64,000 nt of DNA from assembly GCF_000720175.1 (NCBI RefSeq), contig NZ_JOIX01000006.1, positions 62,001 to 126,000 of the forward strand, written 5' to 3'. Each line of letters begins with the position of its first letter. Positions within the stretch are counted from its first letter, which is position 1. Shown piece after piece: positions 24,973 to 31,019 of the stretch. The position numbers were made by a program, and so were the translations under genes. Below the pieces are notes generated by a model that worked only from the letters and a program-made list of their open reading frames with translations, was not told the DNA's origin and searched no databases. Origin of the DNA: Streptomyces sp. NRRL S-337 (lineage in GTDB: Bacteria > Actinomycetota > Actinomycetes > Streptomycetales > Streptomycetaceae).

Positions 24973-25350
24973 ATGGACACGGACCGTGCACGAATGGCCA
25001 CGGTCGCCGCGGCTGGCGATGCTCTGCCGATTGATGCGGAGACGATCAGCGCGACGATCTCGCGAGCGCTGCGCCTCGGCTCCGGCAGGCCCGACCTCGG
25101 TGCGCTGGCCGAGCTTGAGGAGGAGTTGCGTGGACACGTAGCCGCCCTCCTCCCGGTAGCCCGAGCGTCCGCTCAGCGCCTCTGGCCCAGCAGCATCGAG
25201 GCGCACAGGTTGACCGCGCGGCTTGATGGCATCGAGCGGCAGGCCGAGCTGGGCCCGGCGGTTGATGTGTTCACCGCGCATGTGCAGGTGCAGTTGCTGG
25301 CCCGGGATTGCCAGTGGCTGCTGACCCGGTATACGGCGGAGGCCCGGTGA
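24973..25350 (+). CDS. Small helical protein following the XRE regulator, 125 aa
   Basis: The ATG at 24973 is chosen over one at 24877, which would overlap the inverted repeat. The 125-residue product is almost entirely helical (ELEEELRGHVAALLPVARAS; LLARDCQWLLTRY). It resembles proteins annotated DUF6415 in Streptomyces, a weak identification from memory. Its stop overlaps the next ATG by one base (TGATG), so the two are co-translated. Confidence 0.55.
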   Translation: MDTDRARMATVAAAGDALPIDAETISATISRALRLGSGRPDLGALAELEEELRGHVAALLPVARASAQRLWPSSIEAHRLTARLDGIERQAELGPAVDVFTAHVQVQLLARDCQWLLTRYTAEAR

Positions 25351-25736
25351 TGATTGCGCCACTCGCGTACGTCTACGACCGGTGCGCCAGCCGCGACCGA
25401 CGCACCACCCGTGAGTTGGACCTGAGGCGGATGGGCTGCGAGTCCTACGCCGACCGCATGGGTTGGGTGCTGGCGGGCCGTTGGGTTGACCGCGGTGCCG
25501 ACGCTATGAGCACCCACCGCCCTCAACTCGATGAGCTGCTGGGCGCCATGCGGGGTGAGGCGGGCCGCCGGGAGGTGCTGTGCCTGATCCACAACTTGGG
25601 CCGGCTGGCCACGGACACCACGCATCGGCTGGTCATGCAACAGCGCATCATCGAGGCCGGCGGATGGACGGCCACGACTTTCGACGAAAACGACCGTCAC
25701 AACTTCTGTGCCGTGCTGGTGGGGAGGCAGTCGTGA
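25350..25736 (+). CDS. Resolvase-fold protein lacking catalytic residues, 128 aa
   Basis: The product resembles only the N-terminal catalytic domain of serine recombinases: LAYVYDRCAS, then CESYADRMGWVLAGRWVDRG, RPQLDELLGAMRG and LIHNLGRLATD. In active enzymes the first motif reads YxRVS and the last contains a DR pair. Here the Ser position is Ala (or shifted by one) and the Asp is Gly. No DNA-binding domain follows. It is therefore probably not a recombinase but a protein using the fold for binding or regulation. It is coupled to both neighbours by overlaps. Confidence 0.45.
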   Translation: MIAPLAYVYDRCASRDRRTTRELDLRRMGCESYADRMGWVLAGRWVDRGADAMSTHRPQLDELLGAMRGEAGRREVLCLIHNLGRLATDTTHRLVMQQRIIEAGGWTATTFDENDRHNFCAVLVGRQS

Positions 25737-25831
25737 CGCCACGCCAGCAGCGCATTGCCAAGTACTGGCTGGGCGTCCTGGTCATCGTGTTCCTGATCAC
25801 GGTCGGCAGCGTGGGCGGTCGTCATGGATGA
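25733..25831 (+). CDS. Single-pass membrane peptide, 32 aa
   Basis: A GTG overlapping the previous stop (GTGA) opens a 32-codon frame: a basic N-terminus (TPRQQRIAKYW), one hydrophobic helix (LGVLVIVFLITVGSV) and a short polar end. Its stop lies eight bases inside the next gene. Overlaps on both sides and a sensible topology support a real small membrane protein. Confidence 0.5.
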   Translation: MTPRQQRIAKYWLGVLVIVFLITVGSVGGRHG

Positions 25832-26267
25832 CCTGGTTGCAGGACTGTTGCCCGAGTGCGGAGTCTGCGTCGACTGCGGGGCCACCGCTGTGGCGCACTA
25901 CGAGGCCCCTGACGCCACCGGACATCCAGAGGTGGCCCCGCTGTGCCTGCGCTGCGCCCTCCGCCGCCTACGCCCTGGCATGGACGACGCCGAGGCCAGT
26001 TGCTTGGTGGCTGCCGCTGCGGAGACCATTGTGCGGCTGCGGGCGCTGCGTGAGTGCCGCATCTGTGGGGCTACCAAGGGCCTGCGGACTGCGCGCGTGG
26101 ATTCGGAGTCTGGTCCCAGTCGGTTGGTCTGGTACTGCGAGATCTGCATCGATCTGCCGCCTGACCCTGACCTGGAGAGCCACGCTCTGGACCAGCTGGA
26201 GGCTCTCCTGAAGGGCGTCTGGAGCCCGGGCGAGCCGTGGCCGCCCCGGCCGCGCCCTCTCCCCTGA
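25824..26267 (+). CDS. Double zinc-ribbon protein, 147 aa
   Basis: Four CxxC pairs are visible: CGVCVDC near residues 12-18, CLRC near 41, CRIC near 78 and CEIC near 105, enough for two zinc ribbons. A helical segment (ASCLVAAAAETIVRLRALRE) lies between them. The C-terminus is Pro-rich. Proteins of this kind often act in DNA or protein contacts, but the role is unknown. It ends the overlapping run that began at 24973. Confidence 0.6.
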   Translation: MDDLVAGLLPECGVCVDCGATAVAHYEAPDATGHPEVAPLCLRCALRRLRPGMDDAEASCLVAAAAETIVRLRALRECRICGATKGLRTARVDSESGPSRLVWYCEICIDLPPDPDLESHALDQLEALLKGVWSPGEPWPPRPRPLP

Positions 26268-26307
26268 GACTCCCGTGGTGCCCATCCCCCGAGGCGCCGC
26301 GGGTAGG

Positions 26308-26342
26308 CCGGCCGCCGCACAGCTCTCCGCGGCGGCGGCCGG
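26308..26342 (+). terminator. GC-rich hairpin after the zinc-ribbon gene
   Basis: CCGGCCGCCGC at 26308-26318 and GCGGCGGCGGCCGG at 26329-26342 can form a long stem around a 10-base loop, between the zinc-ribbon gene and the next small gene. No U-tract follows, which is common for Streptomyces terminators. Confidence 0.5.
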
Positions 26343-26375
26343 TCGCAATCAAGTACTGCCAAGAAGGAGACGACC

Positions 26376-26507
26376 ATGCCCAAGGACAAGGGCGTCCGCA
26401 ACGAGAACGCCATCGACCGCAAGGACAACGCGAACTCCGCCAAGCAGGCTGCTCAGAAGCGGGATCTTGTGGACAAGATGCGCGACAAGGTCAACAAAAA
26501 GGGGTGA
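26376..26507 (+). CDS. Small Lys/Asp/Asn-rich protein, 43 aa
   Basis: An ATG after a strong AAGAAGGAG site begins a 43-residue, very hydrophilic peptide rich in Lys, Asp, Asn and Gln (KDNANSAKQAAQKRDLVDKM) ending KKG. There is no Cys and no membrane segment. The ribosome site is among the best in the arm, so it is probably translated. The 149 bases to the next gene hold a compound hairpin (CCCGTCC/GGACGGG and TGGCCG/CGGCCA, 26563-26610) but no gene. Confidence 0.55.
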   Translation: MPKDKGVRNENAIDRKDNANSAKQAAQKRDLVDKMRDKVNKKG

Positions 26508-26656
26508 CCCGTCGGTCCTCAGTCGGCACCGGCTCGCCGTCCTCAGGCCGGCAACTACAGACCCCGTCCCGGCCGATTCCTCCCTGGCCGGACTACTCGG
26601 CCAGGACGGGTCCGAGCCTCCACAGCGAGGCATCACCTCACCGAATGGAGACCCAC

Positions 26657-27115
26657 ATGGGCCAGTCTGCCCGATCGTTACTCACCGAGCAGCAGTACGC
26701 CGCCGTCTGCTCAACCATCCGAACCGACAACCCCGACGTGGAGGCGGCCGACGCCGAGGCGATCCTCAACGAGGCCCTTGCCTTCGTTGCCGCCTGCGCG
26801 CAGTTCCCGGACGCCCGACTGGTCCCCTCGTGTGCGGTCGACGCGGGCTGGCACGCCCTGATCCTCCACACCCAGACCTACGCCGAACTGTGCGACCGCC
26901 TCGGCGGCTTCGTTCACCACCGACCCGAGGCGCCTGACCCCAGCCGGTACAACCAGAGCGCCATCGACCGCACCACGGCCCTGATCCAGGAGGCCGGGTA
27001 CAGCGTGGACGGGGATCTGTGGGGCCGACCGGATGATGACCTGATCTCGGTGGCCTCCAGCTGCCAGCATTCGGACGATAGCGGGCCGATCGTGACGATG
27101 CCCAAACCCAAGTAG
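26657..27115 (+). CDS. GRDP/DUF1399-like protein, 152 aa
   Basis: The ATG at 26657 has GGAG six bases upstream; an ATG at 26645 is less well placed. The stretch CAVDAGWHALILHTQTY followed by LGGFVHHRPEAP resembles the conserved core of glycine-rich-domain (DUF1399-like) proteins (VDxxWHxLILHTxxY then HHxP). The role of that family in bacteria is not established. It lies directly upstream of the candidate precursor peptide and radical SAM genes and may be part of the same unit. Confidence 0.55.
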   Translation: MGQSARSLLTEQQYAAVCSTIRTDNPDVEAADAEAILNEALAFVAACAQFPDARLVPSCAVDAGWHALILHTQTYAELCDRLGGFVHHRPEAPDPSRYNQSAIDRTTALIQEAGYSVDGDLWGRPDDDLISVASSCQHSDDSGPIVTMPKPK

Positions 27116-27133
27116 GGCTAGCCTGCCTAGCCC
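27115..27133 (+). terminator. Short hairpin between the GRDP-like gene and the peptide gene
   Basis: GGGCTAG at 27115-27121 and CTAGCCC at 27127-27133 form a perfect 7-bp stem with a 5-base loop beginning at the stop codon. It is too short to be a certain terminator and may attenuate read-through into the peptide gene. Confidence 0.35.
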
Positions 27134-27154
27134 CACCGAGAGAGGACTGCCGCC

Positions 27155-27298
27155 ATGGAGTGGATCCAAGCCGAGTACGCCGACGTTGTGGCCTCCATGA
27201 GGACGGCCGAAGCAGCGATCGGGAAAGACGGTAATCCCCCGCTCCGCGGCTTCCTCATCCCCGACTCTCCTGCCGTCCCAGAGGACGGCGAGGAGTAG
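27155..27298 (+). CDS. Small peptide gene upstream of the radical SAM enzyme, 47 aa (candidate precursor)
   Basis: An ATG after GAGAGGAC begins a 47-residue peptide: an acidic, helical N-terminal half (MEWIQAEYADVVASMRTAEA), then GKDGNPPLRGFLIPDSP and an acidic end. It contains no Cys, so it would not be a thioether-type core, but its place directly before a radical SAM/SPASM gene is that of a RiPP precursor with an N-terminal leader. Two hairpin-forming stretches separate the two genes (27299-27381), which would allow more peptide than enzyme. The assignment is inference from context and size. Confidence 0.4.
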   Translation: MEWIQAEYADVVASMRTAEAAIGKDGNPPLRGFLIPDSPAVPEDGEE

Positions 27299-27381
27299 CA
27301 CCGAACGGCCCGCCCGTGGCCAACTGCTGGACGCGGGCAGGCCGCTGGGTGCTCTGACACCCACCCTCGGAGGGAAGCCCC

Positions 27382-28350
27382 ATGGCTCTGCTCGCTCCCC
27401 AGTTCGCCTGGCTGGAGATCACAGGATTCTGCAACTTAGCCTGCCGTCACTGCTACGCCGGATCCTCGCCGCAGGGTGATCACGGCACCATGACCGCGGC
27501 CGACTGGCGGCGTGTGATCGACGAACTCGGCAGCCTCGGCGTTCGCGACGTCCAGTTCATCGGGGGTGAGCCGACGCTCCACCCCGATCTTCCCCAGTTC
27601 ATCCGGCACGCCCGGTCCCGCCACATGCGCGTTGAAGTCTTCAGCAACCTGACGCACGTCACTGACCCTGTCTGGGAGGCGCTCCGGCTGCCGGACGTGC
27701 GGCTCGCGTTCAGCTACTACTCGGATGACGCAAAGGATCACGACGACGTCACCGAAACCCGTGGTTCGCACGCCCGCACGCGGGCCAACGTGGAGAAGGC
27801 CAAGGCCCTCGGTATTCCCATGCGCGGCAGCGTGATCAACGTGCTGCAGGGGCAGCGGGGCGGCGAGGGCCGACGGCAGCTGCTGGACATCGGTCTGAGG
27901 GACGTCCGGACGGACAAGGTCCGGCCGTTCGGCCGCGGGGCTGACGGTGCCGCGCCGGACGTCTCGAAGCTCTGTGGACGCTGCGGGAGGAACAAGCTCG
28001 CCGTTTCGCCCAACGGCGACGTCTGGCCGTGCGTGTTCGCGCGCTGGATGACCGTGGGCAACGTCCATGAACAGAGCCTTCGGGACATCTACCACGGGGT
28101 GGCCATGCAGGGCGCCCGCGCGGAACTGGCCGCCGCTCACCCCGAGAAGGCGCCGCGGGCCGGCGGCGACCCGAGCTGCCTGCCGGACTGCAACCCCTCG
28201 TTCGACACCTGCAGTCCCCAGCTCGCCTGCGCCCCCGACGCCGAGTGCAATCCGACGCAGGGTGGTGACGACCGTCTGCGAGAGCCGATCATGTCGCCTC
28301 ACCGGACCGTGAGGTACAGCAACCCGCGCGTTGCGGGTACCGACTGCTGA
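27382..28350 (+). CDS. Radical SAM/SPASM-domain enzyme
   Basis: This 322-residue protein starts at an ATG after GGAGGG. Cys17, Cys21 and Cys24 form the CxxxCxxC motif that binds the radical SAM [4Fe-4S] cluster, and IGGEPT at residues 60-65 is the SAM-contacting glycine motif. The C-terminal third has CX10GX4C (starting CGRNKLAVSPNG) and a later run of six Cys (CLPDC to ECNP), which fits a divergent SPASM-type auxiliary cluster domain. Enzymes of this build usually modify peptides. No peptidase or exporter gene is seen nearby, so the product and its fate are unknown. It is probably lysogenic cargo. Confidence 0.82.
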   Translation: MALLAPQFAWLEITGFCNLACRHCYAGSSPQGDHGTMTAADWRRVIDELGSLGVRDVQFIGGEPTLHPDLPQFIRHARSRHMRVEVFSNLTHVTDPVWEALRLPDVRLAFSYYSDDAKDHDDVTETRGSHARTRANVEKAKALGIPMRGSVINVLQGQRGGEGRRQLLDIGLRDVRTDKVRPFGRGADGAAPDVSKLCGRCGRNKLAVSPNGDVWPCVFARWMTVGNVHEQSLRDIYHGVAMQGARAELAAAHPEKAPRAGGDPSCLPDCNPSFDTCSPQLACAPDAECNPTQGGDDRLREPIMSPHRTVRYSNPRVAGTDC

Positions 28351-28451
28351 TCATGAGCACGGACGGGGGAACCTCGGGCGATCCGGTGAGGCTGAAGAGG
28401 AGGCCGAGTAGCGTGGCAACGCTCGTTGTTCCCCCACCCCCGGAGAAGATC

Positions 28452-28805
28452 ATGAGCGCGACCGCTTCTGCTCTCTACCTCGCACGGCAGGACACGTACG
28501 CCCGGTTCCTGAGCGCGGCAGACTCCGAGTCGGCCGTCTGCTGGCGCAAGGCGGATGACCAGTACCCGACGCCCGACGAGGCCCGCGAGGCGCAGGATGC
28601 GGCGTACCTGGTCACCGCGGACGCGTACAACCGCATGCTGGTCGAGCCGGTGGGCCCGCACAAGGAAGCCAAGGCGGTCGTGGAGCAGATCAGGGAGCTA
28701 GGCCGGGCGACCAAGGACGAGCAAGACTGGGTGGCCTTCAAGAAGGCCCGGGAGGTCTTTGTCGACGCTTGCCGTGCGTGCCTTCAGGAGACGCTGGAAG
28801 CTTGA
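28452..28805 (+). CDS. Hypothetical helical protein, 117 aa
   Basis: The ATG at 28452 follows CGGAGAAG and is preferred to an upstream ATG in an unconserved-looking leader. The product is helical and charged (ARQDTYARFLSAADSESAVC; AKAVVEQIRELGRATKDEQD). I do not recognise it. It ends 19 bases before the next small gene. Confidence 0.5.
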   Translation: MSATASALYLARQDTYARFLSAADSESAVCWRKADDQYPTPDEAREAQDAAYLVTADAYNRMLVEPVGPHKEAKAVVEQIRELGRATKDEQDWVAFKKAREVFVDACRACLQETLEA

Positions 28806-28823
28806 GACCGCCGCGGAGAGCGG

Positions 28824-28922
28824 GTGCCGTTGCCGGATCTATCCCGTCCGCCCTGCACTCGGTGCGGCACCGAGCTGAGCAGCTCATCGCCCGACGGGTG
28901 GCAGTGTGCGGCGGGTGATTGA
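28824..28922 (+). CDS. Small zinc-ribbon peptide, 32 aa
   Basis: A GTG after GGAG gives a 32-residue peptide with CTRCG and a later WQC, the pattern of tiny Cys-rich proteins found in Streptomyces accessory regions. Only three Cys are present. A good terminator follows 18 bases after the stop, consistent with the end of a transcript. Confidence 0.45.
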   Translation: MPLPDLSRPPCTRCGTELSSSSPDGWQCAAGD

Positions 28923-28939
28923 CCGCGAGACGACGGGAG

Positions 28940-28976
28940 AGGCGCACAGCCTGTACGTGGAGCTGTGCGCCTTTTC
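28940..28976 (+). terminator. Intrinsic terminator of the accessory-arm transcript
   Basis: AGGCGCACAGC at 28940-28950 pairs perfectly with GCTGTGCGCCT at 28962-28972 around an 11-base loop, followed by TTTTC. It ends the rightward genes before the leftward repressor. Confidence 0.8.
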
Positions 28977-29056
28977 GACGCGGGTCCAGGGGGCTTCTTC
29001 ACGGTGGTGCAGAGGCACCTCGAAGAGGTGCGGGCACTTGAGCGGGCCTGGCTGCG

Positions 29057-29293
29057 CTAGTCCCGGAAGAGTGCGGACAGGGGTACGTCGAGAGCATCGG
29101 CGATCATCGCGAGGTGATCGATAGACGTCGAGTACGTCGCCAACTCGATGCGGTAGATCGTTTTCCTGTCCAACCCTGCGCGTTCACCGAGGCGCTCCTG
29201 CGAAAGTCCACGCTCGGTGCGTAATTCGCGGATGCGGAGGCCGACCCGGCGGCGGTGGGCGAGTACCCACTCGGGCGGTTCGGCGGTTGACAC
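29057..29293 (-). CDS. Cro/C1-type repressor, 78 aa
   Basis: The product is almost only a helix-turn-helix domain: RIRELRTERGLSQERLGERAG (HTH helices 1-2), then LDRKTIYRIE (recognition helix) and a hydrophobic HLAMIADALDVPLSALF end. It is the only leftward regulator close to the prophage edge and diverges from the 29451 gene. This layout fits an immunity or excision-control repressor, or the antitoxin-like half of a pair; no toxin gene is evident. Confidence 0.8.
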   Translation of the reverse strand: MSTAEPPEWVLAHRRRVGLRIRELRTERGLSQERLGERAGLDRKTIYRIELATYSTSIDHLAMIADALDVPLSALFRD

Positions 29294-29370
29294 TCCGGCA
29301 GTTCACGGGAACATGATCACCATGTCAGCACCAAGTTTGGGTCACTTTGCTACTGGCTGGTAACTATTGC

Positions 29371-29400
29371 CTGCACGGGCTTGCCATGAAGCCCGTGCAG
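29371..29400. promoter_or_regulatory. 12-bp perfect inverted repeat in the divergent promoter region
   Basis: CTGCACGGGCTT and AAGCCCGTGCAG are perfect 12-bp arms around a 6-base centre, between the leftward repressor (start 29293) and the rightward 29451 gene. The length and perfection suggest an operator, or an attachment-region arm site given the nearby edge. No U-tract follows on either strand. Confidence 0.5.
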
Positions 29401-29450
29401 CCTCGTACGTTGGTCCGTGCACGCAAGAGGCGGCACGAGAAGGGACATCA

Positions 29451-29651
29451 ATGCCAGACGCTCCGGAGTCCGATGAGTGCCGCCTCACCCCCGAGCAAGA
29501 GACCCGTGTGGCGCTGGCTCGCGCAGACCTTACCTGCGCCAGGAATGCCGACCTTGGTACGACCGATCCGGCCGGCCTTATCCGTCTCGTCGAGCGCCTC
29601 CGCGGCTCGCTGCACGACGCCCTCAACCTCATTGAGGACCTTGTGGGCTGA
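29451..29651 (+). CDS. Last prophage gene: small helical protein, 66 aa
   Basis: The ATG at 29451 follows GAAGGGA. The 66-residue product is acidic and helical (CRLTPEQETRVALARADL; LIRLVERLRGSLHDALNL). It ends about 40 bases before the prophage edge. There is no similarity that I recognise; its size is compatible with an excisionase-like or regulatory role, but nothing demonstrates this. Confidence 0.5.
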   Translation: MPDAPESDECRLTPEQETRVALARADLTCARNADLGTTDPAGLIRLVERLRGSLHDALNLIEDLVG

Positions 29652-29681
29652 GTGATCTGCGGGTACTACGGCGAGTCACCT

Positions 29682-29720
29682 ACCCCTCTAGCGGGGTTTC
29701 TTCCCGGACGACAGCGTGGT
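29682..29720. mobile_element. Inferred right attachment junction (attR) of the prophage
   Basis: Reading backwards from the DUF4192 gene, the chromosomal frame is intact through GGTTTCTTCCCGGACGAC (GFFPDD) and is then cut by a TAG at 29689-29691. Intact DUF4192 proteins have further N-terminal residues ending in a PYLLGF-type motif at this point. So the phage-host junction lies within about 29690-29715, and the shared core is probably inside the GGGTTTCTTCCCGG area. A small ACCCC/GGGGT hairpin (29682-29697) overlaps the junction. The left end is outside the window, so the core cannot be confirmed. Confidence 0.6.
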
Positions 29721-30915
29721 GCTGGTCGCGTTGCACGGTGAGCGCGGACGGTTCGGCGGCCGGGTCCGGCTCGGCATCCCGGCGGACCGGACGCAGTGGT
29801 CCGACGTCGCCGACCAGCTCGCCGAATGCCTGATCTCGGCCGGTCAGGAGGGGGCCCCGCGACCCACGGCGATCATCGTCTACCTCTGTCAGGAACCCGC
29901 GGAGGGCGAGAACGGCCGGGACGTCAGGGACCGGCTCCAGCCGTTCGCCCAGCGGCTGCGCACGGCCTGCGGAGCGCTCGACGTCCCCGTCCTCGAAGCC
30001 CTCTGTCTCTCCAACGGGCGCTTCTGGTCCTACTGCTGCCCCGACTTCCGGTGCTGCCCCGCGGACGGCACCCCGATGGTGATGCCGGGCACGTCCGTGA
30101 TGGCCGCGGCGGCGGCCTACGCCGGAATGCAGGTGCGCGGTTCGCTCAAAGAGATGGAGGCCAGGCTGCGGCCCCGCACGGGGCAGCGGGCCGCCGAACA
30201 GGAAAAGGCCCTGGACGCGGCAGCCCGGGCATTGGTGCCCCGGATGCTCCGCCCGGACGGCGCGGCGATCGTACGGAAGGACACCCTCGATCTGGCCGCC
30301 GCAATGATCCACCGCTTCCGTCAGGACACCCCGACGGGCAGCAACCGGGCCCGGGACGCCTGCGACGACGCGCTGATCACCAACGCCGAGGCGGCCAGTC
30401 TCATCCTCGGACTCCAGGACCGGGTCACCCGTGACCGGGCGGCCGAGTGGATGGACGGCACGGCCGCCGCCCCCGCCCTCCGTCTGTGGCGGGCCCTCGC
30501 CCGGCGCTGCGCCGGAGGCTATGCCGAGCACGCCACGGCACCGCTCACCCTCGCCGGATGGGTCAGCTGGTCCACGGAGGACGGCCCCTCGGCGCGGGTG
30601 GCCCTCGGGTGTGCCCTCTCGCTCGACCCCGGCTACACCTTCGCCCAGCTCCTGCACCGCGCGATCAACGAGGGGCTCGACCCGGAACCACTGCGCCGCT
30701 GCCTGCGCGAGCAGCACCAGGAAGCGACGAGCGCCGCAGCCTGCGCGCCCGGCTCCGGTGCGAAGCGATCCCCGTCCGCCAAGCGCCCGGCGCCCGGCCG
30801 GACCGCGCCCGCCGGCCGCCCTCGGGCACCCCGCGGCGGTACGGGCCCCGGGGCACGTACGACCGGGGGACGTGGCGGGCGGCGGAGCGGTCATGACGAC
30901 CGGAGCCGGCGGTGA
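29716..30915 (+). pseudogene. DUF4192 protein gene, 5' end removed by the prophage
   Basis: The remaining frame encodes the DUF4192 body: SVVLVALHGERGRFGGRVRL, then SYCCPDFRCCP, and a helical region, with an Arg/Gly/Pro-rich tail after residue 320. About 40 N-terminal residues expected in this family are missing because the prophage lies immediately upstream. The first possible start (GTG at 29716) has no ribosome site, and a TAG closes the frame 27 bases upstream. It is probably silent or makes a truncated protein in the lysogen; precise excision would restore it. The family's function is unknown. Confidence 0.7.
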
Positions 30916-31019
30916 CCGCCCGGTCGTTGTGCGGCCGGCGTGACCTGGGCGCCGGCCGGACCGTTCACCTGTATGGCGCAGGCCGTACGAAGCCCCGACG
31001 TCACCAGGGAGTGCAGAGC

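Noticed and set aside
28965..29060. Short rightward frame ending FFTVVQRHLEEVRALERAWLR
   Set aside because: It looks protein-like, but its only start overlaps the terminator hairpin and has no proper ribosome site; it is probably a remnant.
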